From positions 1 to 64,000 of the forward strand of contig CAJTVI010000007.1 of NCBI GenBank assembly GCA_910579545.1: DNA of 64,000 nt, read 5' to 3'. This DNA is from an uncultured Oscillospiraceae bacterium. Its GTDB lineage: Bacteria; Bacillota; Clostridia; Oscillospirales; Ruminococcaceae. This document shows, in pieces, positions 42,636 to 53,618 of this stretch (position 1 is its first letter; every line of letters starts with the position of its first letter). The notes beneath the pieces were generated by a model. It saw only the letters and a list, made by a program, of their open reading frames with translations. It did not search any database and had not been told where the DNA came from. Made by a program: the position numbers and the translations under genes.

Positions 42636-43979
42636 TTAAAACTGCTCGACGTCCGCGTCCTCCACGGCGCGGCCCAGCTGCACCTCGATCAGTTCCATGG
42701 CGGTATCCGCCTGCAGGGTGTGCCGCGCGCCGGCCGGCAGCCGCAGCACCGCGCCGGGGCAAAGCGGCGTTTCGCGCCCCTCCACCGTGGCGCGCCCCCT
42801 GCCCGAGAGCACGGTCCACACCTCGTCCCGGTTTTGGTGGCAGTGGTAACTCATCTGCCCGCCGGCCCGCACCGCAAGGTGCACGGTCATCGAATGGCCG
42901 CGCGGGTCCTCCAGCAGCACCCGGAAGCTGCCCCAGGATTTTTCCTCAAACATCACCCGCTGGTGCAGCCCATCCACATAGGGCTTGATGTAGCTGGACT
43001 GGTGCTTGTCGCTGACCAAAACCCCATCCGGCCCGGCGGCCACGATCATGTTTTTGGCCCCCATCACCAGCAGCGGCTGCTCCAATTCGTTGACGGCGTG
43101 CACGTTTTCGCACCCGCCGCCCAGCACCACGTTGCCCAGGGCCGGCTGGCTCATCACCTCGGCCAGGGTGTTCCAGGTGCCCACATCCTTCCATTCGCCC
43201 TCAAACCGGATGCAGCTCACCGCCGTTTCCCGCTCGGCCACCGCGTAGTCAAAGCTTGTTTTGGGCAGTTCGGCGTACCGCCGGTACACCTCGCGGTAGG
43301 TTTTGACCGGCAGGTATCCCGCCAGCACCCCGAGCAGGTAGCCCAGCTTAAAGCCAAACACCCCGCAGTTCCAAAGCGCGCCCTGGGCGATATAGGCCGC
43401 CGCCTGCTCCTCGCTGGGCTTTTCGCGGAACCAGGCCACCGGCCGCAGGTCCCCGGCGGCGTCGGCCCCGGCTGCCCCCGCCGGGGCCGGGCCCGGCAAA
43501 AAGTAGCCGTACTTGGCGCTGGGGTAGGTGGGCGCGGCCCCCATGAGCACCAGCTTTGCCGTGCCCTGCCGCACCGCGGCCTCGAGCCGGGCCAGGGCGG
43601 CAAAGTAATCCGGCCCCACAAAGGGGTCGATGGGGCAGACGATGACCGGCTCGTCCTCGCCGAGGCCCTGCTCGCTGTACAGGTAGGCCGCGGCCAGCGC
43701 GATGGCGGGGAAGGTATCCCGCCGCTGCGGCTCGCAGCAGACCGACACCCCCGGCCCGCCCAGCTGGTTTAAGATGGCGCTTTTTTGGTTTTCGCCGGTG
43801 GCAATGGTCACCGAGGCGTCCGGGAAGGCCGCCCGCAGCTGGCGCAGCAGCCGCTGGGCCATCGACTCGTACTCCCCGGCCTCGTTTTGGAACAGCTTTA
43901 AAAACTGCTTGGAGCGCACATCGTTGGAGAGCGGCCAGAGCCGTTTGCCGCTGCCGCCGGACAAGAGGATCAGGTTCAT
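42636..43979 (-). CDS. manC: Mannose-1-phosphate guanylyltransferase (cupin-fused)
   Basis: 447 residues. Nucleotidyltransferase domain with LLSGGSGKRLWPLSND at the start, then FREKPS and NCGVFGF; a C-terminal cupin (YHCHQNRDEVWTVLSGRG near 375-392) as in bifunctional GMP/phosphomannose isomerase. It makes GDP-mannose from mannose-1-phosphate and GTP. A phosphomannomutase is not in the window. Six bases after fcl. Confidence 0.92.
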   Translation of the reverse strand: MNLILLSGGSGKRLWPLSNDVRSKQFLKLFQNEAGEYESMAQRLLRQLRAAFPDASVTIATGENQKSAILNQLGGPGVSVCCEPQRRDTFPAIALAAAYLYSEQGLGEDEPVIVCPIDPFVGPDYFAALARLEAAVRQGTAKLVLMGAAPTYPSAKYGYFLPGPAPAGAAGADAAGDLRPVAWFREKPSEEQAAAYIAQGALWNCGVFGFKLGYLLGVLAGYLPVKTYREVYRRYAELPKTSFDYAVAERETAVSCIRFEGEWKDVGTWNTLAEVMSQPALGNVVLGGGCENVHAVNELEQPLLVMGAKNMIVAAGPDGVLVSDKHQSSYIKPYVDGLHQRVMFEEKSWGSFRVLLEDPRGHSMTVHLAVRAGGQMSYHCHQNRDEVWTVLSGRGRATVEGRETPLCPGAVLRLPAGARHTLQADTAMELIEVQLGRAVEDADVEQF

Positions 43980-43985
43980 AAGCGG

Positions 43986-44933
43986 TTATCTTTCCGCCCG
44001 CATGGGGCTTTTGAGGAAATCCTCGTAGGTAAGGCGGATGCCCTCCTCCAGCTCGGTGGTATAGTGCCAGCCAAGGCGCTCTAATTTGGAGACGTCCAGC
44101 AGCTTGCGGGGGGTGCCGTCCGGCTTTGTGGTGTCCCACTCGATGCGGCCGGTATAGCCCACCACCCGGGCCACCAGCTCGGTAAGCGCGCGGATGCTCA
44201 GCTCCTTGCCGGTACCAAGGTTGACCGTTTCGGCTCCGGAATAGGTGTTCATCAAATAAAGGCAGGCGTCGGCCAGGTCCTCCACGTACAAAAACTCCCG
44301 CAGCGGCGCGCCGGTGCCCCAGCAGGCAACGCTTTCGGCCCCGGCCAGCTTTGCCTCGTGGAACCGCCGGATCAGGGCGGGCAGGACATGGCTGTGGGTG
44401 GGGTGGTAGTTGTCGCCCGGGCCGTAGAGGTTGGTGGGCATCACGCTGATATAGTCGGCCCCATACTGGCGGCGCAGGTACTCGCAGTATTTGAGCCCGC
44501 TGATCTTGGCCAGGGCGTAGCCCTCGTTGGTCTCTTCCAGGCTGCCCGAAAGAAGGCAGCTTTCGGGCATGGGCTGGGGGGCAAGCCGCGGGTAGATGCA
44601 GGAGGAGCCCAAAAACAGCAGCTTTTTGCAGCCGTTCTGCCAGGCGGCGTGGATGGCGTTCATCTCCAGCATCATATTCTGGTACAAAAAATCCGCCGGG
44701 GCCTCGCTGTTGGCCACGATGCCGCCCACCTTGGCGGCGGCCAAAAAGACATACTCCGGCCGTTCGGCCGCAAAAAAGGCCTCGGTATCCGCCTGGCGGC
44801 GCAGGTCCAGCTCGGCGCTGGTGCGGGTAACAAGGTTTTGGTAGCCCGCCTTTTGCAGCGCCCGCAAGATCGCGCCGCCCACCATGCCCCGGTGGCCGGC
44901 CACATAGATTTTTGCCGTTTTTTCCATTGCCAT
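43986..44933 (-). CDS. fcl: GDP-L-fucose synthase
   Basis: 315 residues, SDR fold: [16 protein letters not shown] loop near 11, catalytic Ser in GSSCIYP and the YALAK Tyr-Lys pair, [14 protein letters not shown]. It turns GDP-4-keto-6-deoxymannose into GDP-L-fucose by epimerisation and reduction. Start ATG 44933 has GAGG 7-8 nt upstream; ATG 44936 and 44927 are alternatives. Confidence 0.95.
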   Translation of the reverse strand: MAMEKTAKIYVAGHRGMVGGAILRALQKAGYQNLVTRTSAELDLRRQADTEAFFAAERPEYVFLAAAKVGGIVANSEAPADFLYQNMMLEMNAIHAAWQNGCKKLLFLGSSCIYPRLAPQPMPESCLLSGSLEETNEGYALAKISGLKYCEYLRRQYGADYISVMPTNLYGPGDNYHPTHSHVLPALIRRFHEAKLAGAESVACWGTGAPLREFLYVEDLADACLYLMNTYSGAETVNLGTGKELSIRALTELVARVVGYTGRIEWDTTKPDGTPRKLLDVSKLERLGWHYTTELEEGIRLTYEDFLKSPMRAER

Positions 44934-45048
44934 CATTGGTTCCTCGTTTTTCTATGGATTGGTCGTGTGCCGGGATGTGAAAAGGCCCGGCGCTCTCAGG
45001 GCCTTGCCGCGCCCCGAGATAGGTCTCCCCCAGCGGGCGCAAACCTTT

Positions 45049-46086
45049 TTACTTTTGCGCCGCCTCGGCCTCGGCCAGGGCCCGGTCGTGCCGGGCCATG
45101 ATCTGCACCAGCTGCGCAAAGCTGGTGCGGCGGGGGTCCCAGCCAAGCCGGGTGCGGGCCTTGGTGGGGTCGCCCCAGAGGTTGACCACGTCGGTAGGGC
45201 GGAAAAACGCCGGGCTTACCCGCACCAGCACCCGGCCGTCCGGGCCGACGCCCTCCTCGTCAAGGCCCTGGCCCCGCCAGTGCAGGGGGATGCCGTTTTC
45301 GGCAAAGGCGAGGGTGGTAAACTCCCGCACGCTGTGCTGCTCGCCGGTGGCGATCACATAGTCCTCCGGCGTATCCTGCTGGAGCATCAGCCACATGCAC
45401 TCCACATAATCCTTGGCGTAGCCCCAGTCCCGCAGGCTGTCGAGGTTGCCGAGGTACAAGACGTCCTGCAGGCCGCAGGCGATCCGCCCCGCCGCTAAGG
45501 TGATCTTGCGGGTGACAAAGTTTTCGCCCCGGCGCTCGGATTCGTGGTTGAACAGGATGCCGTTGACCGCGTAGATGCCGTAGGCCTCGCGGTACTCCCG
45601 CACCATCCAAAAGCCGTACTGTTTGGCCACCGCGTAGGGGCTGTATGGGTGGAAGGGGGTGCCCTCGTTTTGGGGGCACTCCTCCACCCGGCCGTACAGC
45701 TCGCTGGTGGAGGCCTGGTAGACGCGGCACTGCCGCTCCAGCCCCAGCACATGCACCGCCTCCAAAAGCCGCAGCACCCCCAAAGCGTCCACGTCGCCCG
45801 CGTACTCGGGGGCGTCAAAGCTTACCTGCACATGGCTTTGGGCCGCTAAGTTGTAGATCTCGTCCGGCTGCACCGCCGCCACAATGCGGATGAGGCTGGC
45901 CGCGTCCGCCATGTCGCCGCCATGCAGGGTCACGGCGTTTTTTTGCAGCAGGTGGTCGATGCGCTGGGTGGTGTGCACCGAGGCCCGGCGCACCACCCCA
46001 TGCACCTCGTAGCCCTTTTGGAGCAGAAATTCGGCCAGATAGCTGCCGTCCTGCCCGGTGATGCCGGTGATGAGTGCTTTTTTCAT
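45049..46086 (-). CDS. gmd: GDP-mannose 4,6-dehydratase
   Basis: 345 residues. [19 protein letters not shown] loop at the start, ASTSELYG and the [13 protein letters not shown] active-site YxxxK, and [17 protein letters not shown] substrate loop. First step from GDP-mannose to GDP-fucose. Start ATG 46086 after AAAGGAACC. With manC and fcl it completes de novo GDP-fucose synthesis. Confidence 0.96.
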   Translation of the reverse strand: MKKALITGITGQDGSYLAEFLLQKGYEVHGVVRRASVHTTQRIDHLLQKNAVTLHGGDMADAASLIRIVAAVQPDEIYNLAAQSHVQVSFDAPEYAGDVDALGVLRLLEAVHVLGLERQCRVYQASTSELYGRVEECPQNEGTPFHPYSPYAVAKQYGFWMVREYREAYGIYAVNGILFNHESERRGENFVTRKITLAAGRIACGLQDVLYLGNLDSLRDWGYAKDYVECMWLMLQQDTPEDYVIATGEQHSVREFTTLAFAENGIPLHWRGQGLDEEGVGPDGRVLVRVSPAFFRPTDVVNLWGDPTKARTRLGWDPRRTSFAQLVQIMARHDRALAEAEAAQK

Positions 46087-46130
46087 ACGCTGTGGTTCCT
46101 TTCGGATCATAGAAGTTTCGGGCGGGCCTT

Positions 46131-47138
46131 TTACCCCCGCATCCGGCGCAGCATCCGCTTGTACCGCCCGCCCCAGGCCTTAAAGCGCGGCCAGAGCGAG
46201 CGGCCCCAGCCGTAAACCGCCGGGATCAGCTTATAGCGCCGCTTATGGGCCTCCAGCCCGGCTGCCGTGTGGCTTTTCCGGTAGGCTTCGCTTTTTGCCA
46301 GCAGCACCAGCGGGGTGGACGCGTTGAATTTTTCGATCGAAACCGTATCGTAGCTTTTGCCCGCCCAAAGCAGCATCTGGCGGCTGGGCGATGCGCCTAA
46401 AATGTTTTTGCCGCTGCGCAGGGTGGCCAGCCGGCGCAGCGCGTACCGGCCCGGATGCCGCGCCAGCACATAGCTGCCAAAGGTCTCGAACTCGCTGAAG
46501 GCCGAGCCGGCCAGCTGGCCCGGCGCAATGGCGAACAAGATCTTTTGCCAGAAGGCGCTGCCCTCCAGCGCCCCGTTCGCCTCGATCTCGCACAGCATCT
46601 CTTTGACCAGAGCGGCGTCAAAGATCATGTTTTCGGCAATAAAGCTCTCCGGGATCTGCTTTTGCAGCCCCAGCAGGGCGGCGAGGGTGTCAAAATAGGG
46701 GGGGTTGTATTCGTCCTTGATGGTAAACAGGTACTGCCCCGCCTCGTTCTGGTAGGGGATGGGCCGCAGCGGGATGGTGTCGGCGTCCCAGGTGATATAC
46801 GCCTCGTCGGTGCACACGCGGGCATACGCCAGCTTGAGGAACTGCTGGAAATACCAGCCGGCCCGCTTGTCGGTGTAAATGCGGCGGTAGACAAGCTTCT
46901 TGACCGCCGCCAGGGTCAGCCCCGGGCAGAGGGTGTTTTCGTCCATAAAGGCCACCCGGCCGTCCTTTGGCAGCAGCGGCAGGATGTCCGGCGCGCTGAG
47001 CACCACCAACCGACGCAGCGGCAGGTTTTGCAGAACGAACTCCAGCCCCCGCTCAGCGGCCGGCCAGTCCCGCTTCAGGATGGGCATCACAACGTCGTAG
47101 GTTTTTTGAAGGGCCGGGCGCGTTTGCTCCTCGCTCAC
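46131..47138 (-). CDS. DUF6492 family glycosyltransferase-like protein
   Basis: 335 residues. [13 protein letters not shown] followed by [16 protein letters not shown] (about 119-135) is the core of DUF6492, which looks like a GT-A fold with DxD metal site. Start is read as GTG 47138, overlapping the GT10 stop (GTGA); no ATG is suitable. A basic C-terminus may touch the membrane. Probably adds one sugar to the repeat unit. Confidence 0.75.
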   Translation of the reverse strand: MSEEQTRPALQKTYDVVMPILKRDWPAAERGLEFVLQNLPLRRLVVLSAPDILPLLPKDGRVAFMDENTLCPGLTLAAVKKLVYRRIYTDKRAGWYFQQFLKLAYARVCTDEAYITWDADTIPLRPIPYQNEAGQYLFTIKDEYNPPYFDTLAALLGLQKQIPESFIAENMIFDAALVKEMLCEIEANGALEGSAFWQKILFAIAPGQLAGSAFSEFETFGSYVLARHPGRYALRRLATLRSGKNILGASPSRQMLLWAGKSYDTVSIEKFNASTPLVLLAKSEAYRKSHTAAGLEAHKRRYKLIPAVYGWGRSLWPRFKAWGGRYKRMLRRMRG

Positions 47139-48142
47139 CGCCGCATCCACCCCCTCTTTACAAGGTTGCGCTCCACCTTGGCATAGCCCGGCCACCAAAA
47201 GCTGCGCTCGAGCCGGGCGGCCTGCCGGGCGGTCTGCTCGTATTTGCCGCTCCAGTGGTCCGGGCTGCGGCGGCGGCTCTTTTTGGGGCCCTGCAAAACG
47301 ATCTGGCGGATGTAGTCGCCAAAGGGGTTGCCAAAAATATCCCGGCGGGCGGCCGCCTCGTCTATAAAAGCGGGCTGGCGCATCATCCAGAGCCAGCGGT
47401 CGGGGTTTTCCTCCACCGAGCGCACCTTCTGGGCCATGCCGTGCACGGTCAGAAACTCGTTGCAGTTGATAAAGGCGTCCGGGTTATAGATGCGGCCCAC
47501 CGCCGGGTCGCCCCAGTAGATGGGCACGGTGGCGGCGGCAAAGGCGTCCAGGATCTTTTCGGTGCAGTAGCCGGTGGTTTGAGCGTTTTCAAACGCGAGG
47601 CTGAACCGGCAGGCCTGCTGGAAGGCAAGCTTATCCTCGATGGGCTGGCCGTCCGGCTGGTTGTTGCGGCTGCGCCCGCCGGACTCCACCCGCTTATAGC
47701 TGCCCAGTTCCTCAAACATCGCCTCCCGGATGGGGTTGGCCCCATAGTTGGACACCACAAAGTTGCAGAATTTTTCCTTGTTCAGGTATACCTCGTCCGG
47801 CAGGGTGTGCTTGATGAGGGCGAGTTTCGCCACCTCGTTCCAGTGCGGGAAGTTGTACCACTGGAAATGCAGGTACCGGTCCTCGTAGGTGATCCAGTCG
47901 CTGCCGATGGCATAGTCGTAGAGGTTAAAATCCGGGCGGATGTTTTCGCCCAGCAGCAAGATGCGGGTGCAGTCGTAATGGGTCACCTCCCGGCCAAAGC
48001 AGCTGCACAGCACATAGTCCGGGTCGTCGCAGAACACCACCTCGCCCAGGTCGGCCAGGCCCTTGCGCAAAAGCTCGGCAAAGCCCTCGCGCATATTCTC
48101 CTCGCGCAGAAAATCCACATACTTAAACTTGAACTGCTGCAT
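47135..48142 (-). CDS. GT10 fucosyltransferase
   Basis: 335 residues, close in size to bacterial alpha-1,3/4-fucosyltransferases (GT10, as in Helicobacter pylori). KFCNFVVSNYGANPIREAMF near 135 and FSLAFENAQTTGYCTEKIL near 195 with YWGDP hold the GDP-fucose binding motifs. The basic C-terminus (GPKKSRRRSPDHW) could be a membrane anchor, as in H. pylori. With the GDP-fucose genes just downstream it predicts fucose in the polysaccharide, possibly in a Lewis-like linkage (inference). Confidence 0.88.
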   Translation of the reverse strand: MQQFKFKYVDFLREENMREGFAELLRKGLADLGEVVFCDDPDYVLCSCFGREVTHYDCTRILLLGENIRPDFNLYDYAIGSDWITYEDRYLHFQWYNFPHWNEVAKLALIKHTLPDEVYLNKEKFCNFVVSNYGANPIREAMFEELGSYKRVESGGRSRNNQPDGQPIEDKLAFQQACRFSLAFENAQTTGYCTEKILDAFAAATVPIYWGDPAVGRIYNPDAFINCNEFLTVHGMAQKVRSVEENPDRWLWMMRQPAFIDEAAARRDIFGNPFGDYIRQIVLQGPKKSRRRSPDHWSGKYEQTARQAARLERSFWWPGYAKVERNLVKRGWMRR

Positions 48143-48224
48143 AAAAGCGCTCCTTTTTGGGGGGCGGCAAGGGCCGTACAACAAGGCCGCCGGCCCCGCC
48201 GCCGTTTTGGCCCCTTCGGGCCGC

Positions 48225-49808
48225 TTACCGCCGCTTTGCCAAAAGCCCGCCCGCAATGCCCTTTGCCCGGCCCAGCACCCCCAAAAAGGCGGGGTCGCGG
48301 GCAAACAGGGCCAGCAAAACAAGGTTTGGCAGCACCGCGCAAACCGCGCACTGCAAGATAAAGTTTAAAAGCCCCGGCCCGGCAAACAGGGCGCACACCG
48401 CGTGGGTTGCCAGCACCACCGCCGCGGCCAGCGCCATCCGGCCGGCCATGCGGGCCACATACCCCTTCCAGGGCAGGCCGAACCCATCGTGAAAAACATA
48501 GTACCCCTGGGCAAAAAAGGTGGTAAAGACCTCCGAGACCACGGTGGAGAGGTAGACCCCCACCAGCCCCATGCGGCGGGCCAGCCAAAGGGTAAGGAAT
48601 ACGTTGAGCACCCCGCCCGCCAGCGCCAGATAGCAGCCCTGCCGCAAAAGGCCCATGGCGTTTTTAAAGGTGGTAAGGGTGTTGTTGACCGTGCCCATGT
48701 AAAACCGGAAGACCAAGCAGGCCACCACCGCGCCGCTCAAGGTAAGGTCGGCCCCGCCCTTATCCCGGAAAAACAGCTGGATAAAGGGGGTGAGCAGCTG
48801 GTACAGGCAGGCGGCCGAGACACAGCTGATCCAGAAATTGGCAAGGTCCAGCTGCTTAAAAACCTCCATCCGGCGGGCCTGCCCCTCCGAGTGGTTGAGA
48901 TTGCCCACGCTGGGGGCGAGGGATACGGTGACCATGGCGATGACCATGACCACATAGTTGATGATCATGGTATAGTTTTCGGTGCTGCCCACCAGGGCGG
49001 TGCCCAGCGCGGCGCTGACCACGATGGTATCCACCGCCGAGAGCAGCTTGAAGGAGAGGTTGTTGATAAAAAGCGCGCGCACGTCCCGGAACATGGTGGC
49101 CAGTATCTCGCGGGGCATGGGGTCGGCGGTTTTGGCCCGGATATAAGGATACAGCGTATCGGCCTTGTGCGCAATACAGATGTTTTTGAGGATGCCCACC
49201 CCCAGCTCGGCCGCGAGGGCCAGCTCAAAGGCGCCCGGCCGGCTGTGGAAGAGCACCACCACCCCGCACTTGGCAAGGCTGGCCAGGATGGAAAAGGCGC
49301 TGCCCAGGTTGTTGACGTGGTAGGCCTTTTGGTCGGCCGAGAGGATGCTGGATTTGTAGGCAAAAAACCAGTAGGAGGCCACCGAGTTTGCCAAAAACAG
49401 CCCATACACCAGGTAGAGGTTGACCGGGGGCGCCCCCTCGAACTTGACCAGCCGCGGCAGCACCGGCACAAGGGCGGCCCCCAGCGCCAGCACCGCCCAG
49501 CCGATGACGCGGTAGCACCTTTTGTAAAAGTGCATGTAGGTGCGCACGGTGCGCTCGTCCCGCTCGGCCAGGGGCTTATACAGGTAGACCGTGATGGCGC
49601 TGCCCACCCCCAGCTCGGCCAGCGAGAGGAAGGTGAGCACATGGCTGAACAGCCCATTGACCCCCACGAACTCCCGCCCGAGGTAGGCGACATAGACCCA
49701 GCGGGACAAAAACCCAATGAGGATCGAAACGATCTTTTGCCCCACGCCGGACGCCATGGTCAGCAGGGAGTTTTTGGTACGGGAATTTTCCAAAGCAGCG
49801 CCTTTCAT
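48225..49808 (-). CDS. wzx: Wzx-type flippase
   Basis: 527 residues, about 14 helices, polysaccharide transporter/MOP superfamily. [19 protein letters not shown] at the start and [19 protein letters not shown] are typical. It moves the lipid-linked repeat unit across the membrane. ATG 49808 has no clear ribosome site; an in-frame TTG at 49793 has AAAGG upstream and is a real alternative. Confidence 0.9.
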   Translation of the reverse strand: MKGAALENSRTKNSLLTMASGVGQKIVSILIGFLSRWVYVAYLGREFVGVNGLFSHVLTFLSLAELGVGSAITVYLYKPLAERDERTVRTYMHFYKRCYRVIGWAVLALGAALVPVLPRLVKFEGAPPVNLYLVYGLFLANSVASYWFFAYKSSILSADQKAYHVNNLGSAFSILASLAKCGVVVLFHSRPGAFELALAAELGVGILKNICIAHKADTLYPYIRAKTADPMPREILATMFRDVRALFINNLSFKLLSAVDTIVVSAALGTALVGSTENYTMIINYVVMVIAMVTVSLAPSVGNLNHSEGQARRMEVFKQLDLANFWISCVSAACLYQLLTPFIQLFFRDKGGADLTLSGAVVACLVFRFYMGTVNNTLTTFKNAMGLLRQGCYLALAGGVLNVFLTLWLARRMGLVGVYLSTVVSEVFTTFFAQGYYVFHDGFGLPWKGYVARMAGRMALAAAVVLATHAVCALFAGPGLLNFILQCAVCAVLPNLVLLALFARDPAFLGVLGRAKGIAGGLLAKRR

Positions 49809-49958
49809 TTGGGTTGTTTTTTGGGGGGGCAGACATGGATGCGGTCCACGATCCAGCGCATGCCGGGGTGCCAATAGATCGCTTCCAGCAGGCCCCGGGC
49901 CGTTTGGCCCGGCCCCGCGCGGCCGCCGTTTTCCGGCTTTTAAGAAAAGTTCGGCCTT

Positions 49959-50933
49959 TCAGCAGTCGCCCCAGAGCCGGCGGTAGAGCCGGGTGCCCCC
50001 GGTAAGCCCCGCCAGCTTTACGCAGAGCCCAAAGCGCCGGGGCAGGTAGCTTTCCAGTTCATAAAGAAGGTCCCGGTCCTCCTGGGGCACCTCCTTTAAC
50101 ACGCCGCAGCGCCCGGCCAGCAGCATCCGCTGGAAGCCGCAGAGCGCCGCGCAGCGCAAAAGGAAGGCCCGGCGGGTCTCGTCCCCCTCAAAGAGGGCGG
50201 CGTCGGCCGCCAGCGCCCGCGTGACCTGGGCCAGGCTGTCCAGCCGCTTTTGCCGCCGGCCGGGGCTGAGCATGGTGCTCTCGTGGCCGGCGGCGGCGGT
50301 GTCGCGGTAATGGTAGAGCGGCTCCTCGCAGACCACCGCCGCCCGGGCGCGGGCCAGCGCGCGGGGGCACCACTCGCTGTCCTCATGGTAGATGCCCTCG
50401 TGCAGCCAAAGCCCCTGTTCGGTAAAAAGGGCGCGGCGGGGCGCGTACCGGCAGAGTGCGGCCGAAAAGGGGATCTCGCGCACCGCGCGGGCAAGGTACC
50501 CCTCGATGCCGCCGGCAAACTGCGCCTGGGTAAAGGGGGCGATCAGCCCGCCGTTTGCCTCGGAATAGAGGTTGTACAGCAAGAGGTCGGCCTGGGGCGG
50601 GGCGGCGCGCAGGGCGACGTCGATGGTCCTCAGCGCGCCGGGGGCGAGGGTGTCGTCGCTGTCCACAAACACCAGCCACTCCCCCGCCGCGGCCCGGATG
50701 GCGGCGTTGCGGGCGGCCGCCTGGCCGGCGTTTGGCTGGTGGAACACCCGCACAAAGGGGCACCGGGCGGCGTATCCGTCGCAGAGGGCGGGGGTCTCGT
50801 CGGCCGAGCCGTCGTCTATCAGCAGCACCTCATAGCCGAGGGCTTCGGCGTCCGGCAAAACGCTCTGCATGCATTCGGGCAGGTAGGCGGCCACGTTGTA
50901 GGCCGGGATGATGATGCTGACCAGCGGCGGCAT
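49959..50933 (-). CDS. GT2 family glycosyltransferase
   Basis: 324 residues. VSIIIPAYNVAAYLPECMQS, LLIDDGSADETPALCD, NAGQAAARNAAI and VFVDSDDTLAPG give a complete GT-A nucleotide-sugar site. EDSEWCPRAL may hold the catalytic base. AAAGGGGGG precedes the ATG. Acceptor and sugar unknown. Confidence 0.93.
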   Translation of the reverse strand: MPPLVSIIIPAYNVAAYLPECMQSVLPDAEALGYEVLLIDDGSADETPALCDGYAARCPFVRVFHQPNAGQAAARNAAIRAAAGEWLVFVDSDDTLAPGALRTIDVALRAAPPQADLLLYNLYSEANGGLIAPFTQAQFAGGIEGYLARAVREIPFSAALCRYAPRRALFTEQGLWLHEGIYHEDSEWCPRALARARAAVVCEEPLYHYRDTAAAGHESTMLSPGRRQKRLDSLAQVTRALAADAALFEGDETRRAFLLRCAALCGFQRMLLAGRCGVLKEVPQEDRDLLYELESYLPRRFGLCVKLAGLTGGTRLYRRLWGDC

Positions 50934-51011
50934 GGCGCGCCCCCCTTTCCTGGCGGCGGTCCAAAGCCTGCCTTGAACCGCCGCTTCCTCGTTTTGCCGC
51001 CTGGCGGCGGT

Positions 51012-52364
51012 TTACCCCTCGCGGGTGTCCACCGGCGGGCGGCCGATGGATTCGTACCGCAGCCTTGCCCCGCTTTTTTGTACCTCTTCGGGCGAAAAGC
51101 AGTTGCGGCCGTCCAGCACTAAGGGCAGGGCCATCTGCTCCTCAAAGGTTTTGGGGTCGAGGGCGCGCACCTCGGGCCACTCGGTAAAGATCAGGCAGAG
51201 CCCGGCCCCGGCCAGCGCGTTTTGGATGGTGTCGCAGTAGGTGATGCTGCCGGCGGCCCCGGCCGTGCCCGGCAGGCCGGCCAGCCGGCGGGCAAAGTTC
51301 TGAGCGGCCACAGGGTCCCAGGCGCGTAAGGCTGCCCCCTCGGCCAGAAGCTGGGGCACGCAGAGCAGGCTGGGGGCCTCGCGCAGATCGTCGGTGCCGG
51401 GCTTAAAGGCAAGGCCCAGCACCGCCACCGTGACCCCGGCAAGGCTTTTGTAGTGGGCGTGCGCCTTTTGCAGCAGCCGGCGCTTTTGCCCCTCGTTGAC
51501 CGCGATGGTGGCGGCCACCGTTTTGAGGGTGACCCCCTTGATGGTGGCAAAGCTGTCCAGCGCCTTGGTGTCCTTGGGGAAGCAGCTGCCCCCATAGCCG
51601 ATGCCGGCCCGCAGAAAATGCCGGCCGATGCGCTGGTCGTACCCCATGCCGGTGGCCACGTCGTCCACGCTGGCCCCCACCATCTCGCAGAGGTTGGCGA
51701 TCTCGTTGATATAGCTGATCTTGAGGGCCAGAAAATCGTTGGAGGCGTACTTGATCATCTCGGCGCTGCGGCGGCTGGTAAACAGCCGGGGAGCGTCAAA
51801 ATCGGCGTAGACCTCCTCCAGCACCCGGCGGGGCCGCTCGGCCTCGGTGCCGATCACGATCCGGCTGGCGTGCAGGGTATCCCGCACGGCGGTGCCCTGA
51901 GACAAAAACTCGGGGTTGGAGGCCACGTCCAGCCGCACCGGATGGGCCAGGTGCTCCTTGAGGTAGCGCTCCACCTCGTCGTTGGTGCCGATGGGCACGG
52001 TGGATTTGACCACCACCACGCAGTCCCGCCGCACGGCCGCGGCGATCTCGCGCACCACCGCGAACACATAGTCGAGGTTGGCCGAGCCGTCCTCCCGCTC
52101 GGGGGTGCCCACCCCGATAAAGATCACCTCGGCGTTTTGGTAGGCGGCCGCGCCGTCGGTGGTAAACCGCAGCCGGCCGGCCCCGATGCCCTCTTTGAGC
52201 AGCTCCTCCAGCCCCGGCTCGTAGATGGGGCTCTGGCCGGCACAAAGCCGCGCCACCTTGGCCGCGTCCACGTCCACGCAGGTCACCGAATGCCCATGAT
52301 GGGCAAGGCAGACCCCGGTTACAAGGCCAACATACCCGGTGCCGGCAACTGCGATCTCTTTCAT
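51012..52364 (-). CDS. ugd: UDP-glucose 6-dehydrogenase
   Basis: 450 residues. NAD loop AGTGYVGLVTGVCLAHHGH, ESTVP-like VVKSTVPIGT, substrate loop NPEFLSQGTAVRD, catalytic Cys in GYGGSCFPKDTKAL (about 260) and GLAFKPGTDDLREAPS. It oxidises UDP-glucose to UDP-glucuronate, pointing to an acidic polymer. ATG 52364 follows AAAGGG. Confidence 0.95.
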   Translation of the reverse strand: MKEIAVAGTGYVGLVTGVCLAHHGHSVTCVDVDAAKVARLCAGQSPIYEPGLEELLKEGIGAGRLRFTTDGAAAYQNAEVIFIGVGTPEREDGSANLDYVFAVVREIAAAVRRDCVVVVKSTVPIGTNDEVERYLKEHLAHPVRLDVASNPEFLSQGTAVRDTLHASRIVIGTEAERPRRVLEEVYADFDAPRLFTSRRSAEMIKYASNDFLALKISYINEIANLCEMVGASVDDVATGMGYDQRIGRHFLRAGIGYGGSCFPKDTKALDSFATIKGVTLKTVAATIAVNEGQKRRLLQKAHAHYKSLAGVTVAVLGLAFKPGTDDLREAPSLLCVPQLLAEGAALRAWDPVAAQNFARRLAGLPGTAGAAGSITYCDTIQNALAGAGLCLIFTEWPEVRALDPKTFEEQMALPLVLDGRNCFSPEEVQKSGARLRYESIGRPPVDTREG

Positions 52365-52436
52365 AAGTCAAACCCTTTCTTTCGCGGCGGTTCCATCGGT
52401 GGATCGAATTTGGTTTGGATCCTTTGTTTTCCCATC

Positions 52437-53597
52437 TCACTGCCGCTTTTGCGCGGCCTGCGCGTAAACCTTCAGCATCTTTTGGGCGATGCTGTCCCAC
52501 AAAAAGTCCCGTTCCACCGCCGCGTGGGCCGCCGCGCCGATGCGCACCTGCTCGTCGGGATGTGCGGCCAGCCAGCTGATGCGCGCGGCGTACTCCGCGG
52601 CCGAAAAACCCTGCTGCACAAGGCCGGTGGCCCCGTCCTCCATCAAAACGTCCGAGCCGCCGTTGAGGCTGGTCAGGGCGGGCAGGCCAAAATACATCGC
52701 TTCCAGCAGCACCATGCCAAAGATCTCGTACCGGGTGGGCAGCAAAAGCAGGTTGGCGTGGTCATAAAGGGCGTGCACCTCGGCCTGGGGCACCCGCTCG
52801 CGGTAGTCTACCCGGTCCCACACGCCCAGCTGTTTTGCACAGGCAAAGCAGGCGTCCCGGTAGGCGGGCTCCCCCCTGCCCACCAGCACCAGCCGGATGC
52901 CGGGCAGGGTTTTGGCGGCCTCGGCCAGCACCTCAAACAAAAAGCGGATGCTGCGCCGCTCCTCCAGCACCCCGATGTACAAGAGTTCAAACCCCGGCCG
53001 GGCGGCCGCCGCCGGGCGGGCGGCGGGGTCATAGGGGGCGGCAAGGGTGTCCTTGTCCAGCCCCACCCCCACCGGCAGCACCTGGCAAAAGCCCTTTTGC
53101 CGCAAAAAGGCTTCGGCCATCCGGCTTTTGGCAAAGCAGGGCACCCCGGCGTTCTTTTTGGGGCGGTTGAACACCGTATCAAACACCCGGCATTTGAGGT
53201 TATACCCTTTTGTAAAATCGCTCTGGTAGGGCCCGTGGTACACCGTGACCAGCTTGCCCTTTGGCGGGCGGCGGTAGAGCATCCAGCTGGTAAGCTGGTC
53301 GTACTCGGCCACCTGCAAAACGTCGTACCCGGCAATCAGTTCCTTGAGCTGGGCGGGCTTAAAAATGCCGTTTTTAAAAAAATTATGCCCCGGCCGCCAG
53401 TGGATGATCACCGTCCGGCCATCCTCGCAGCCCGGCACCGCCACCGCCTGGTCGCGCGCGGGCTGGCTGCCGCTGTAGTAGAGGATGCCGCAGCTGTGCC
53501 CGGCGCGCACAAAGGCGCGGGCCAGGCCGATCTCCTGCGAATTGTAGGCGGCCGGGTCCATCACGCTGGGAAAGGTGCGCAGCAAGAGGATCTTCAT
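52437..53597 (-). CDS. GT4 family glycosyltransferase
   Basis: 386 residues, GT-B fold. LLYIGVLEERRSIRFL opens the nucleotide-sugar domain and RYEIFGMVLLEAMYFGLP (about 284-301) is the EX7E motif. AAAGGAGCC upstream. Repeat copy 4 separates it from the GT32 gene. Confidence 0.92.
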   Translation of the reverse strand: MKILLLRTFPSVMDPAAYNSQEIGLARAFVRAGHSCGILYYSGSQPARDQAVAVPGCEDGRTVIIHWRPGHNFFKNGIFKPAQLKELIAGYDVLQVAEYDQLTSWMLYRRPPKGKLVTVYHGPYQSDFTKGYNLKCRVFDTVFNRPKKNAGVPCFAKSRMAEAFLRQKGFCQVLPVGVGLDKDTLAAPYDPAARPAAAARPGFELLYIGVLEERRSIRFLFEVLAEAAKTLPGIRLVLVGRGEPAYRDACFACAKQLGVWDRVDYRERVPQAEVHALYDHANLLLLPTRYEIFGMVLLEAMYFGLPALTSLNGGSDVLMEDGATGLVQQGFSAAEYAARISWLAAHPDEQVRIGAAAHAAVERDFLWDSIAQKMLKVYAQAAQKRQ

Positions 53598-53618
53598 GCA
53601 AAAAGGCTCCTTTCGGGA

